A stretch of DNA of 64,000 bases from Dichetophora obliterata (GCA_963920525.1 OY986437.1:115064715-115128714), one strand, 5' to 3'; shown: positions 44,376-57,030, counted from the first letter of the stretch. A program made the numbers and translations. Notes: a model not told the origin generated them from the sequence alone.

Positions 44376-45362
44376 ATGCCTCGCGGAACGAACCTTTCTG
44401 AACAAGCCCAGGGAATAATACTAGGAATGAGCGAAAAAAGAGTTCAAATAAAAGAAATAGCCAAAAGTCTTCATCGCCACAGGAACACTTTTTTAAAATG
44501 TCCTAGTGATTATGGCACAGCTAGACGGAGTGGTAGGAAAATCAACATCGACGCTCGGTGTAAACGCAGAATTCAACATCTTGCAGTAGTCGAAGGAATG
44601 AGTAGCGGACAAATTAAAAGTCAAATGGGTCTTAAAATAACAAGAAATATAATAGTTCAAATTTTACATGAAAATCCTAAAGTTACACATTCTTCCATGA
44701 CGCGAAAACCTAACCTTTTGCCTCGACATATTAACACACGTTTGGCCTTCGCTACCAAGTACCAATTTTGGGATGAGCAATGGCGTAACGTCATCTTTAG
44801 TGACGAAAAAAAATTTAATTTAGATGGGCCTGATTGTTACAAGAAATATTGGCGGCATAAGGATCAGTTGCGGCGCACCTGCTACTTGCGTGTCCATGGG
44901 GGAGGATCGGTAATGATCTGGGCTGCGTTTTGCTATGAAGGAAAGACTCCAGTGTGTTTCATATCAACAAAAATGAATGCTGAAATGTACGTGAGTTTAT
45001 TGGAAAATGAACTTATAGAATTTGCCGGCCAACTTTATGGCGATAATTGGACTTATCAGCAGGATAATGCGCCAATATACTGTGCAAAGCGTACAAAAGA
45101 GTTTTTTACAGCCAGAAATATACCATTAGTGCAATGGCCAGCAATAATTCCAGACTTAAACCCCATTGAGGATCTCTGAGGAATCCTCTCTGGAAAAGTA
45201 TATAAGAATGGAAGGCAATTTTAGACAGCTAGGGAGTTAAAAATAGCAATAGAGCAAGAATGGCAGAATATCAGCCCATCCACCTTAAAATCCTTGATTA
45301 ATTCTATGCTATTCCGGCTGAGCCAAGTTATTTTAAGAGAAGGAAAGCATATTAATTACTAA
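44376..45362 (+). pseudogene. Tc3-like transposase with two nonsense codons
   Basis: The start MPRGTNLSEQAQGIILGMSE shows the Tc3-type N-terminal HTH. A second DNA-binding part includes SGRKINIDARCKRRIQHL. Catalytic regions: VIFSDEKKFNLDGPD (first D), GGGSVMIWAAF, YQQDNAPIYCAKR (second D) and IIPDLNPIEDL (third region, with E expected after). A TGA then replaces the tryptophan normally found there at 45177-45179, and a TAG occurs at about 45223; the frame stays open through PSTLKSLINSM to TAA at 45362. The near-intact length and only two stops suggest a fairly young death. Confidence 0.85.
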
Positions 45363-45800
45363 TATGAAATTCAATTTAATATTTTTTATAATTAAGCTCG
45401 AAAATAAATAAAAAAACACATAAACTTAAGTTGTGCACATATAATTACTTACTATGATGAAATTTTTTATGTTAATTTTTTATTTAATTTACTGGACAAT
45501 TGAATAAAGTCTTTGTTATATTATGTTACCATTGTCATAAATAATATAACTGCAAAAGCAGAATTTCAAAACATTTTTATTTTAACGCAAAAATATTTTC
45601 ACCAATGGTGCACATATAATTATTTGTATGAGGTATAAGGAAAACCTTCTAAAATGCAGGTTAGTAGAAAATGTTTTAAGGGACACCTATTAACCAGTAG
45701 AAAAATCAAAATCAAAACGTCATTTTAATATATCTACTTTCATTTGAACGCACAAATAATTCCTTGTCTACAAGCCATTTGAAGTTAACGTGTCCAGAGT

Positions 45801-45989
45801 ATGTTTTTTGCAATGGAAAAAACAAACCGAACATTGTGCAGTGATAAAGTTATTTATTTTGCAAGGTTTACCAGCAAAAGATTGTTCATTTTAACTGTGA
45901 ATCGATGGGTTTTAGACTTTAAACGTGGATGTATAAGCGTTGAGGATGAAACACTTAGTGGACAACACCAAAAATCATTGAGCAAATAG
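45801..45989 (+). pseudogene. Possible mariner N-terminal fragment
   Basis: TVNRWVLDFKRGCISVEDET followed by LSGQH resembles the mariner HTH signature (W-x-x-x-F-x-x-G-x-x-S-x-E-D-x-x-R-x-G). Nothing beyond it matches a catalytic core. Weak, single-motif call. Confidence 0.3.
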
Positions 45990-45999
45990 TCATCATCAA

Positions 46000-48590
46000 T
46001 TTCGTCTCCCAGACATTCATGCGTTGCCTCGTGAGAATCGTCATTCTTTATCAGTAGGCTTAGATGTTATAAAAATAAAATGTACATCAGATTTGAGATC
46101 AGTGCCCACAAGTAAACTTTAAACATTTGTTAAATTTTAGTACTAAACTAAATTTCTTATGTTTTTGCACTGTTAAATAGCATAACTTGGTTTTTCAGAT
46201 TAAATGCAAATGATTTTAATGACCATGGTTATCATTTATTTGACTTTTCATTTAAAATTATTTTAAATGTGTTGTAGAAATTCTTGTAAATTATAAGCAT
46301 ACTATCAGCAGCAAATACTATCAGCATTACCATCAGCTGAACTTGTTTTGCAAGGAATTTTTATTAACAAAGCAATAAAAATTGCTTTTAGCTGTAAGCA
46401 GCCATTACCAATAATTCAAATTTGAATATTCTTTTTACTAAATTTTGCTCACCTTTCAGAAATAACTATTCATTTCAAACTTTTAAGAGCTCTTCACTGT
46501 GTAGCGGAAAAATTGAAGTCAGTGAAAATTTATTGCAGTCATTTTTGCATGAGGAAGCAGCAAATTTTAAATTTGAGCCATAAAAAAGAAATATTGCTTC
46601 GAGAAAATTACGTAACCGCAGTAAAGGCAAGCATCTTCAACACGCCAGCCAACACTTGACACTGCATAACGTCCTGGTCACCAACGAGCTGCTTCTTGTG
46701 CGTGCATAAAAATGGCCGTATAATATGACAATATTTATAAATAAATATGAGTACAATTTTTTATTTCTCACTTAAATTTCAATTTTTTACATTACATTTG
46801 CACTTTTGCTATGCTGCACAATAAACGTTGGAAACCCTGTCACAAAGTGCTCTGCTCTATAATATATGAACTGAAATTGCTATTTACAGTCCATGTCGAT
46901 TTGTGGGTCATAAGCAATAAATTCCAAAATGGAACACAGGTTAGAGCTACAGGGCAACAAATACACCAATAAAAGTGGCTTCTATAGAAAACCGTTTTAA
47001 AGCCAAAAGCATGAATGAAGTCAGGAAGACAGGGGAAATCAAGCAAGAAGAGGTAATCAGTGTGCAATAGAGAAATGGCAGCAATTTCAGGATCTGCAAA
47101 CAAGTCAGGCGAGCTGCTTATTATGCCTTTTATGTTACTTTCGCTTCATCTGCGTCTTCATCTTCACATAAAGGAGTTAAACGGCAACAAGAGTAGCGCA
47201 AAGTTCAACTTAAGTTTGAAAGTAGCAGGCTTGAATCAATTTCATAATTTCCAGATATTATTAAACTTCGCAAGAAAACTATCGTTAGTAGCTTGCTCAA
47301 AGCCTTCTATTTCTTTATAAATAATTCAGATGGACTCGCCGAAAGGTTGATTTATTTTTAGTTAACAGTATATTATTTATTACTCGTAAAACAGAAATTT
47401 ATCTTCTGCATAGAGTCTTAATAAAATAGCAAACAAAAAAACATGAACTTTTTTAGCGTAGGCCATAAATTTTAGAGTCACGTCTGCTTTGTTATTAATA
47501 TTACTAATATTGCTTAAGACTTCAAGCTTTTACTTTATTTGGAATCAAATTGGTTGTTGTCAGGTATTTTTGAAGTGAAAACTTCTTAAGTGGGAGCTCT
47601 TGCGCCTGGAAGTAAATCTTTGTATAGATTTTCTTTCATTACGTACAATAACCTCGGCTGTTTCCACTACCTTCTGCCGTCACTTGAAGGCAACTCTTCC
47701 TTTAAATTAAAAATTTAATTTGCATTCCCATATAATTCTTTGCAGTCAATGATGTAACGCCTATTTTAATGCTTATTATTCTTGGCTTAAATAACTTTTT
47801 CCAAGCTGATGTGGGTTAATAATAGCCATTTACAGCAGAGTAGCTGCTTTAATTTATTAACATATTTCCAAAACAGCACACAATATTTTTAACCCAAATA
47901 AGGCGGTTTTTGAAACATAAATCTTACGAAGCACGCTCGATTAGACACTGTTTTTTTCCACTGCCAACACCGAATAATGGTTTTCTTAGAGCAGAAAAGA
48001 AAAAAATACAAAAAAATGGGAAAAAGTTGAGGAAGATTTTTGTCCACATGCTAATGCTGTTAACTATTAGGGCAAGAATTGTTTGATATAAATTTGCTTA
48101 AGTAAAGGCTTTTTTTACTACATTATCATTCTGTTATATATATCTAAATATGAAACGGATTTTTCTTTTAATTTTTTGATGCCTCTGCCTCCTATGCCTC
48201 TTCTGCCTCCACTCCCCTCGACCCCTCTCCAGCACCCACTCGTCGAGATTTAGCCTGCTCCGCACTTAAGTTGGAATTAGTCATTAACGAAAGTGGTTTT
48301 TTTTATAGGCGTATAACGTGTTCTAATTTGCAATGGCGTCTACAAGTAGTAGATACAGTATAGCTACTAGAAATAAAACCAACATTTGGTTACTCGGTCA
48401 ATAATTATCCGAAATAAACCAATCAAGGTTGCCACCCATTTTTGAAGTACCCTAACACTTAAAAATCAACAATTGTTTTTTAAAAATAAAGGATTCAAAT
48501 AATTATGTGTTTCTCAATTTGTAATAATAACAATAATTTTGTATTTCTTAGTCCTGACTTATGAATTAAAAAATTCAACAAATGTTAATA
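46000..48590. other. No gene recognised
   Basis: AT-rich DNA with short open frames lacking motifs. It contains a CT-rich run (GCCTCTTCTGCCTCC-like) at about 48180-48240 and a CAAGGTTGCCACCC string at about 48424 that resembles a hAT end without a partner. Confidence 0.35.
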
Positions 48591-48801
48591 TTTATTTATT
48601 TATTCATTTTATTTAAGTCAAAGAATAACTAATTCCATACTGACAATTTATAACTTAAAAATATCTTAAATCTAATAGTAAATGTTGTTAAGATACTTTT
48701 TAATGATATATTTAGGAAAAGAAAAATCTAACGCAAAAGAATTTGGGATTAAGTTTATTTCAGTGAGAGCTCTCGAAATGGGGGCATTTAATGCATAATT
48801 A

Positions 48802-50086
48802 TTGGGGGTTGGAATTAGTTTTAAAGGTTTTCTAAGAGATGGCGTAACTATCAATAGATCGCATCGGGCACACCTGTGACTATATTCATTTCAAAGCACA
48901 TTGTCTAAGCTTCATTTTTCAGTATGTGTCATTCCACTGAAGTGTAAAAAACATATATTTTTTCTCTGTGAACATGTCGACTTTCGTTCCAACAAAACGC
49001 AATTTGCGGGCAGGTTTACTTTTGTGCTTCCATTTGAAGAAAAAAGCGGTTGAAGCACAACGCACGCTTACTAAGGCTTACGGGGACTATGCTCCATCGA
49101 TTTCTACTTAAGAGTACTGGTTTCGTCGGTTTAAAAGTGGTGATTTTGATACGGAAGACAGAGAGCGTCCGGGCCAGCCGAAAAAGTTTGAAGATGAGGA
49201 ATTGGAGGCTTTGCTCGATGAAGACCCGTATCAAACCCTTCAAGAATTGTCAGAATCATTGGGAGTCGACTTATCAACGGTCGGCAAACGCTTGAAGGCC
49301 ATGGGAATGATTCAAAAGCAAGGAAATTGGGTGCCGTACCAGTTGAAGCCGAGAGACGTTGAACGGCGATTTTGCATGTGCGAACAACTGCTTCAACGGC
49401 ATAAAAGGAAGAGTTTTTTGCATCATATTGTCACTGGCGATGAAAAGTGGATCCATTACGATAATCCTAAGCGAAAAAAATCGTGGGGACCACCCGGCCA
49501 TGCATCAACATCGAGGGCCAAGCCGAATATTCATGGCGCCAAGCTTATGCTGTGTATTTGGTGGGATCAGAAGGGTGTCGTGTACTATGAGCTGCTAAAA
49601 CCTAACGAAACCATCACTGGGGAACGCTACCAACAACAATTGATGCAATTGAGCCGAGCATTAAAGGTTAAACGGCCGGAATATGCCAAAAGACACGACA
49701 AAGTGGTTTTTCAACATGACAACGCACGGCCACATGTTGCAAGAACCGTCAAGGAAACGTTGGAGGCGCTGAATTGGGATGTGCTACCCCACCCGCCTTA
49801 TAGCCCAGACATAGCCCCTACCGACTACTACCTATTCAGATCGATGACGCATGGCTTGGCTGAGCAGCGCTTCACTTCTTACGAGGATACCAAAAAATGG
49901 GTCGATTCGTGGATTGCCTCAAAAGACGAATAGTTCTTCCGGCGCGGAATCCATATGCTGCCAGAAAGATGGGAAAATGTTGTAGCTAACGATGGACAAT
50001 ACTTTGAATAATATACATTGTCCCGTTGTTTCTAAATAAATGCTCAAAAACCGAAAAAAACCTTTAAAATTAATTCCAACCCCCAA
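48802..50086 (+). mobile_element. mariner transposon, copy 2, inserted in the Jockey-like LINE
   Basis: 1285 bp with TTGGGGGTTGGAATTAGTTT ends and TA on both sides. LINE coding sequence flanks it directly on both sides in the same minus-strand frame family, so the insertion site is exact. It lies in opposite orientation to copy 1 at 10016-11303. Confidence 0.92.
48974..50011 (+). pseudogene. mariner transposase with two nonsense codons
   Basis: The start ATG at 48974 gives MSTFVPTKRNLRAG. The first stop is a TAA in ISTxEYWFRRF at about 49108, where copy 1 reads TCKYW. The long frame then runs intact through the QTLQELSESLGVDLS region that is broken in copy 1. It keeps TGDEKWIHYDNP, HDNARPHVA and SPDIAPTDYYLFRS, and meets a TAG at about 49931 (SKDE then stop) before the last 25 codons. 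The stops differ from the one in copy 1, so each copy died independently. Confidence 0.9.
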
Positions 50087-50571
50087 TAGTTTCTTGATAC
50101 TTATAAAAAAATGTATTGAAATGTATGCAGGAGAGTCTATTGAACCACTAACAATATCATATATGAATAATAATGACAATATAGTACCTCTACATTGTAG
50201 CGTTTTTAGATTTAAAAGTTTACAACGATCAAAGTACGAGTAATTAGCATCACACAGATTTAATAGACGAGCTGCAAAGCGAGTAAATCTCTTTTGAATG
50301 CGCTCCAAGCGATGTATATGTGTTGAATAAAAAGGTCTCCAGATAACAATAGCATACTCTAATTTTGAACGAACAAAAGAGCAAATGGATCAGAGAAATC
50401 AGAACTATTACACATTAGAAAAGCTAACACAGAGTAAGATTTAGATATAATATAGTTAAGATGGCTGACAAAAGTGAATTTAAAATCAAATATTACACCA
50501 AGATCAGTAATTTCATTAATTTTATTTTAATATAGAGCCCTCAATGCTATATAAATAATAAGACATATTAA

Positions 50572-50842
50572 CAGCCCTATTCTGGAAACTTGATAATAGC
50601 CAACCAGTATTTTTATTATTTGTTTGTGTTTGTTGTAATTTTTTATTTCAAAACAAAATTTGAAGCTCAAAAACAACATTTTTTAATAAAATTGTCAATA
50701 TCTGAAAAGCAGTTGACAATTTTTATCAACATTTATTATTTTTGAGCTTCAAATTTTGTTTTGAAATAAAAAAATTACAACAAACACAAACAAATAATAA
50801 AAATACTGGTTGACTATTATCAAGTTTCCAGAATAGGGTTGT
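50572..50842. mobile_element. Palindromic MITE with about 110-bp arms
   Basis: The left arm starts ACAGCCCTATTCTGGAAACT and is the near-perfect reverse complement of the right arm ending at 50842, including the TTGAAGCTCAAAAA block. The short central loop is around 50690-50730. It interrupts the Jockey-like frame between YADD and the downstream thumb region. The flanks are TA on the left and AA on the right, so the target duplication is uncertain. Confidence 0.8.
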
Positions 50843-52059
50843 AAGAGTTTTCGCAAATTTAATAAAGAAGCACTTGTTAATATTTAGAAAAAGCTTATTA
50901 TTATGACACCAATCTAGAAGGTTATTAATATCAGATTGTAAGTTTATTTCATCTTGAGAGTTACAGATGATAGAATAGACTTTTTAGTCATCCGCGTATA
51001 AAAGATATTTGGAATAGTTGAAACATCTGCTAATGTCATTTATAAATAACAAGAAAAGCAGTGGTGCTGCCTTGAGGAACACCAGATGTTGCTATAAAAG
51101 CGAAAGATTGAATATTTTCAACTACAACGTGAGAAAGTCTATTGGTTAAATATGACTCTAACCAGGCTAAAAATTTAGGGTGAAAACCGATATGAGCCAA
51201 TTTTGAAAGTAGAATTCTATGAGACACTTTGTCGAACGCTTTTGAGAAATCAGTATAAATCGTGTCAACTTGATTTCCACTTTGAAATGCAGAGATATAG
51301 TCTTCTGTAAATATCGTTAGATTTGTTACTGTTGATCGACCTGCAACAAAACCATGCTGTAGCAATAATTGGTTCAATTGAAGCAATTTTACAGTCATCT
51401 AGAAAAACTCCTGAAGCAAGAGATTTATTAAAAATTACCTTAATCGGATACAGTAGGGAAGCAGCACAATTCTTAATAAAAAGAGGAGAAAAGCCATCGA
51501 TATCAGTTTGAGACGACTGTTTTAGATGAAGTATTCCATTCCATACATCATCATATGATAAACAAAGAGAGCCGAAGCCAAGAGTAGACGCAGTATTAGA
51601 GACTAAATGCAAGTCATCATGGAGCTCAGAGTCGACTACAAAATTTGATTTAAAGAATGTAGCAATAGGAGAATTTGCAGATTGATCATTAAGATAAACT
51701 GTTGAAGGTATACTAGAAATATTTTTTTTTGCTTTAACAAAACGCCAAAATGCCTTTGGATTGGATTTAATATTAGATTCATAATTATGAATTTATTTTT
51801 TATAATGATATTTTTCAAGGAAGTTGAACTCTCGCATGAAATGCAAATATTTTGTTTTAAAGACTAAATTATTAGTGGTCTTATATTTCTTAAAAAATTT
51901 ATTTCTCAAATTTTTAAGCTTTTTTAAACTCTTTGTGTACCAAGGAATTTTATAAACAGTTTTCTTTGTTGAGGAATTTTATTTATACAAATATATTGAG
52001 TTTTATTTAAAATTCAACCCTTAGTAGAAACTCTTAAATGCCAGTGCAATTTTTTTTTT

Positions 52060-53140
52060 TAAATACTGATATAGTTTTATATGGTTTATAATCAAAATAT
52101 GTGGTGCCCAGCGAAATTAAAGAAAAATAGTTTTTTTCGTAGGAATAACGACCACTCTACCCAGTTAGCACAAAAAGGTTGTAAAAGTGTCGCAAAAGAG
52201 TCGCCAATACAGATATAAATCGTAATTGTAACGTTATTACAAGTGAGAAAGCAGATATTTTGCGCTTATTTTGTAATAACTTAGGTTGCAATTAGACAAA
52301 AAAGGTCATATAATAATGTTATGATAGTGTTGTTTTTAAAAACTTAAGTTGCACGCCACAAGATAAAACATACTTGAAACATCCAAATTTTTTATTGTGT
52401 TATTCTTACTTTACAATTTAGGTAAAATAACGTGAATGTAACAAATATTTCGTTTTATTGAAGTTATTTTTTGTTATAATGACAGATTTTTTAATAAGGA
52501 AGGAGTACTGATAACATAAATATTCATGATTGAAAAAAAAATAAGTTCTTTAAAAGTTTTAAAATGTTTTGCATACTCAATTCCTTAATAAAATTTTCGA
52601 TAAGCAACAACAGCTTAAGTCTGATTTCAAAGTTTTGAGAAATCTTGCTTTAAAGTTTTCAATCGCATTCAATATAAGTTTTCAATATAAGCTATATGAA
52701 AGGGTCTTTTAATTTTGTGCCATAACTTTGGCTAAGGTCATGCTAAGAGCTCCAGATTTTGTGTGTTTATAGTGCTATTTGCAGTCTTAAGTCGACTTAA
52801 GCTATTTTTTCTTAATACAGATATAAGAGAAAATAATTTGCCTTTGTACGAAATGGTGGTAAAAACATCAACATGGTCAAATCAATTTTTTATTGCTTTT
52901 TTACGATAAAATAATTTACTCTTTTAGACAGCAAAGCAGGTGTTTGACTTACTGAGGGTTGTTATCCCTAAGAAGCGGCCGAAGGCCGCCTATTTAATAA
53001 AAAATTAGTACATTTAGTTGACGTTTTAAAGGTGTGTGCAAATTGATCCGTGTGCAAATATACAATTAAAATTGAGTTATAAGCATAAATTAAGTTTTGC
53101 AGCCTTGCCAGCCAGCTTTTCCTCACATGAGATTATTTTA
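52060..53140. other. No gene recognised
   Basis: AT-rich, low information, with a short palindromic GCGGCCGAAGGCCGC at about 52976. No coding motif or end repeats. Confidence 0.35.
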
Positions 53141-53144
53141 GTCT

Positions 53145-53560
53145 ATTCACAGAAAAAATTCCATGGGTAAATCTAACCCAAAGCGTGGGTTAGAATCGCA
53201 CCAACTACAAAATGTAGTTAGAATTACCCACGGCTATTGTTGGGATATTTTTTTTTAGTTACCTAATTTTTTTTGTAGTTAGGTTACTATTTTGGAGGTA
53301 GATTTACTATTTTATAGTTAAGTAACCTCTGATTACCAGTAACTCAATAGTTACTCAATAGATATACAAATATAAAATTTTACCCATGACGGTGGTTCGT
53401 TGGTCACCAAAATCAAAATTTAGGTAATTTGACCCGAGGTCAATGATCATGCTAAATTTAACTACAAAAATTGTAAATCTAATCCACAGCCATGGGTTAG
53501 CTTACTATTTTATAGTTTAATTTACCATTTTGTAGTTAGCTATAAAAATGTATCTTAACT
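53145..53560. mobile_element. Palindromic repeat with TAACCCA/TGGGTTA and TAGTTA units
   Basis: It starts near CACAGAAAAAATTCC and is composed of inverted blocks: AACTACAAAATGTAGTTAG and AATTACCCACGGCT on the left against CAGCCATGGGTTAGC and CATTTTGTAGTTAGC on the right. Between them are TAGTTA/TAACTA units. The design resembles the fold-backs at 6559-8690 and 14600-15001. No gene is present, and borders are approximate. Confidence 0.5.
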
Positions 53561-54065
53561 TCAAGTAATTGTAATAGAATAGAAAGTGACATTTTGCATG
53601 TTATTCTTCTCTCTCGAGAGTCAAAAATTTGTTAAATAAGGCTTTCAAACAACTTCAAGCTACTAAAATCGTGTACGGAAACAGACCTAATGTTGTATTT
53701 CTTGTATGATATATGTACGAATGGATATGACACTTCAGCTAATGCAAAATCTAAAATTTTAAGTAAAATTAAACATTTTTGGAAAGAAGTTCCTTTACGC
53801 AGCTTGCGGGTAGTGCGATTTGGTAAAAAAAATTTGGTAACCGTGTGATTGCTGTGACAAACTACCCTCCAAGAAAAATCAGAAGGCTTCCATCTAAAAG
53901 TGATAAAGAAATATTCACCACCGTATCTTTCGGAAGCTTAAGGGTAGTTTTGTATTTATGTTGTTTCCAAACCGCTTCTTTAAGAATACATGTGGAAACT
54001 TTTACTTATTGTCAAGCAATGATAACAGAAAATATTAATATCATTGTTTCCTAGCCGCTTATTAT
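53560..54065. other. No gene recognised
   Basis: One open stretch on plus (53845-54054) begins at a non-ATG codon and has no motif I know. It does carry a basic run (PPRKIRRLPSKSDKE), so it could be a fragment of an element protein. Confidence 0.3.
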
Positions 54066-54069
54066 AGAA

Positions 54070-54137
54070 TTCGATAGTCTAGTGGTAGCGCGCTTGACTG
54101 TCGCTCTGAGGTCCCGGATACAAATCCTGGCTGGACA
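54070..54137 (+). repeat. tRNA-like module
   Basis: TAGTCTAGTGGTAGCGCGC matches an A box well, CTTGACTGTCGC sits in the anticodon-arm position, and CCCGGATACAAATCCTGG forms a T arm with one mismatch. The loop lacks the usual TTCRA, so it is a pseudo-tRNA. It is followed by a repeat with GGAATGTTTCC motifs, a tRNA-headed repeat layout. Confidence 0.5.
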
Positions 54138-54299
54138 TTTTCATAACAAGGGAGAGGACTGCTTCCAATTCACTTTTTAACACAGCGGAGAGGAATGTTT
54201 CCTTTTAATGACGTGCTATGTAAAAAAAGAAATGGAGTGTCCAACGCAAGGGAATGCTTCGTAAATTCCATGGAATGTTTCCTGTTTGTATCCGGGAAT

Positions 54300-55685
54300 G
54301 TTAACATTTCCTGTAGGGTAGCAGACAAGTGCGCTGTGTGAGTGCATGTTGAGATTTGAGAAGACTTACAAACGAATAGGCGAGTGCGCAGCTCTCTGTT
54401 TCCCTCTCTCTCTGTGTGTCTCTGTTTCTGACACGTAGATATTTTATTAAAACGTATTTGTTATTGAAGTGAAACTTCATTAGCACCGTTTTGATTTGAA
54501 ACTGAATGCAATGAAAAATTACACAAATAAACAAACAAATAAGTTGATTTTTCTTTTAATGTATGTAAATCGATAACTCCTAAAGCGCTTGCCCTATTGC
54601 AGTAATTTTTGTTAATAGATAGAAACATTGAACACTGAGGTGATAATGTATTTAAAAGTAGGCGTTATTCGAAAAAAGAGGCGTGTCAATATTAACACAA
54701 TATTAACGAATCTCAAATAATTTTGACACTAGGTGTTTATCTGAGGTTGTAATCTTCTTTAAAATGAACAAAACGCTGGGAATTTTCTTCTTATTCAGGA
54801 ATTTTTATTTCAGGGTTTTCGTAGGCACACTTAAATTGTAATATAATTAAAATTAATTTGTAAAAGCTTTAATTACTAAGTTGTGTAGTTTTAAAATAAT
54901 TAGGATGCATAAAGTTAATTTACTATTTAGTTTTTGGTTTGACCAACTAATTAGCAAAGTAAAAAAAGAATGTAAGATTTCATAAGGCTAACGCACGGAG
55001 TTTCTTACACTTTACGATCGTTCAGTTTTGCTGTTGCAGAAGAGAGGCGAAAACCACGCCACCATTGTAGCTCGGAGGGAGCCATGGCGGAGAGCTGTGT
55101 TTAGCTGACGGAAAAGTAAAGAAACAAATGGTGTAAAAACGTGTCGTAAGACATAAGAAACTCAGTGCGTTTTCAATAACAAGAAAAAAATTGAGATCAA
55201 TAAAAAGTATGATGGTTACGCGAACATTAGGGTACTGAAATTTAGTGCAGGAGTAGGTACAATTATAACACAATTACGGTCAAGTAAGTGGGCGTCATTT
55301 GACAAAGGGGAGTGGCAAAAATATAAAACACTAGAAATAATATTGACACTAGTTTAATAAATATCGTTATAAGAATGGGTAGAATTATTACAAAACACGA
55401 TAAAGAAATATATATTTGTTAAGTCTCTTTATTGGACTCCTGAACAAAAAAAAAAAAAAACATTTGCATGAAATATATTTATAAATATGCACAGGTTACA
55501 ATGTTGTATTAAAAAGCCGTTGCACGAAAAATTTTTAGTTTTCTGAATGTTTTACTTCTACCGATCGTGGCAGCGACACACATATTTTTTTATATTTGTT
55601 GGTTTTTTTTTAAACATACATGAGAATCTTTATCGCAATTAAGTTTTATGAAATATATACTGCGGCAAATGTGTGTAATACAGTG
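54300..55685. other. No gene recognised; scattered TTTTGACACTAG motif
   Basis: Contains TTTTGACACTAGG at about 54718 and TATTGACACTAG at about 55343, the same short string found in the tandem duplication downstream, plus an A17-like run at 55445. No coding region. Confidence 0.4.
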
Positions 55686-55689
55686 TAAT

Positions 55690-55850
55690 CTAATGTTAGA
55701 ATTTCAAAAAGTTTTTTGACACTAGGGTGGACCCTGAGAATGTGTTTTTTTTATTACATTCTTTGTAGAAGCGCTGTTCGCTGTTTTTGAATCTGACGTA
55801 AGTATTTCAAAAAGTTTTTTCGACACTAGAAATGAAAGTGAACTCTAAAA
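55690..55850. repeat. Tandem direct duplication with GACACTAG
   Basis: Two copies of ATTTCAAAAAGTTTTTT(C)GACACTAG (about 55699 and 55806) are each followed by a related AATGTGTTTTTATTA stretch, about 107 bp apart. A decayed local duplication. Confidence 0.6.
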
Positions 55851-56187
55851 ATGTGTTTTTATTATACTCTGACGCAAGTCGAAGTTTCAATCCAATTTTT
55901 CGATTAATTCAAGCTCCATACGAAGTACATGATGAATGTTTAATGCTCAACGCATTGTTATTATTATTATTATTATTATTTATTTATATTAGTACATTAA
56001 GAACTAGGTTCTTTTATAGTACAGAGCAAAGATATAGTTTGAATTCAACTTATTATAAAACATTTAAACTTAAATCTAAGGTAATTTAAATTTATTGTTA
56101 TACAATTAAAAGTGTTATCAAAAAATTTTTATGTTAAACAAATGTAAATTCATAAGACAGATAAAACTTAAATTAAGAAAGAGCAAA

Positions 56188-56212
56188 CAAGAGAGAGAGA
56201 GAGAGAGAGAAA
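56188..56212. repeat. (GA)n microsatellite
   Basis: An uninterrupted GA run of about 11 units in the 3' untranslated region of LINE copy 3. Confidence 0.85.
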
Positions 56213-56242
56213 GTCATAAAGAGCTAAAGATCTGATATTTTG

Positions 56243-57030
56243 TTAAGTATTATGTGATGAAAAGTGCTTCAAAATAGCATGTTTGAAGGATGTTTTTGAC
56301 GCTATGGATTTTAAGCTACTAGGCAATGAATTCCATAATCTAGCGGCATTAATAAAGAATAGCCTTGTGGAGTTTAGAAAGTTAAAACTAGGTATAATTA
56401 GCACTTGGCTTCTAATTGACCGACTAAATTGCAGTTTTTCAAATAAGTAGAAAGGAGTTTTATGGTGTATGAGTTTGTGTAAAAATATGCAATTCCTGGC
56501 ATTAGAGTATCTTATGATATCGCATCCAAGTATACAATTTTTTAATTGAGCTAAATGATTAAATTTACGCAAGCCGTAGACATAGCGAGTGGCATGATTA
56601 AACGCGATCTGCAATTTAAGTTGAGACCGCGAATCTAACTTGCTGTATACAAGTTCAGAATATGTTATGACGGGGACAACGAGCTGAATTACAAGTTTAC
56701 GTCTTAGATCAATAGGTGTATACTCAGACGACATCCTAAGGTAACGCAAGATGTAATAGATTTTGCGGACTACACTGTTGATATGATCTGTGCAAGTAAG
56801 GGAAGCATTGATATTAAATCCAAGACTTACAACACTATTAACTATTTTTATGATTTTATCACCCAATATAACATCTGGAATGGAGTCAGGGCTTATTTTT
56901 TCTTTAGAGACAGGCAACACATACGACTTAAGTACATTAAGGTGAAGACTATTTTTCATAGCCCATTGGTTTATACTGTCAAGATCTTCATTCAGTTTAC
57001 ATACTAAATCTTCCATGAGGTTTGTTCTAC
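56243..57030 (-). CDS. LINE reverse transcriptase C-terminal open frame
   Basis: About 260 uninterrupted codons on minus: GRTNLMEDLVCKLNEDL, SINQWAMKNSLHLNVLKSYV, the thumb-like CTDHINSVVRKIYYILRYLR, ATRYVYGLRKFNHLAQLKN, SNARNCIFLHKLIHHKTPFY and a tail FFINAARLWNSLPSSLKS to a natural stop. It aligns with the 12553-13485 blocks of copy 1. The polymerase palm with YADD is missing because the insertion is 5' truncated, so the product would be inactive. The long intact frame shows a recent insertion. Confidence 0.8.

Larger units (their letters stand above)
40814..45633 (+). mobile_element. Tc3-like transposon split by a Helitron
   Basis: The ends CCTCATACAAATAATTATAT (40814) and its reverse complement (to 45633) are near-perfect inverted repeats of about 25 bp, flanked by TA on both sides. 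An inner repeat of the ATTATATGTGCATAA motif lies about 200 bp inside each end (about 41013 and 45431), which resembles the double binding sites of Tc3. Removing the Helitron at 41133-44338 leaves about 1.6 kb, a normal Tc1/Tc3 size. Insertion of the Helitron must postdate this element. Confidence 0.85.
48600..52000 (-). mobile_element. Jockey-like non-LTR retrotransposon carrying two later insertions
   Basis: Minus-strand reverse transcriptase blocks, from right to left: KAFWRFVKAKKN (about 51750); QTDIDGFSPLFIKNCAASLL (51612-51400); DFSKAFDKVSHRILLSKLAH with SGVPQGS (51398-51080); FINDISRCFNYSKYLLYADD (about 51050-50987); then a MITE at 50572-50842. After the MITE come EITDLGVIFDFKFTF, RSKLEYAIVIW and ERIQKRFTRFAARLLN (50571-50090). 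The frame is then cut by mariner copy 2 and continues left of it as NAPISRALTEINLIPNSFAL to about 48672. There are multiple frameshifts and stops, so it is dead. An (AATA)n-like run near 48590-48610 may be its tail. Confidence 0.8.
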
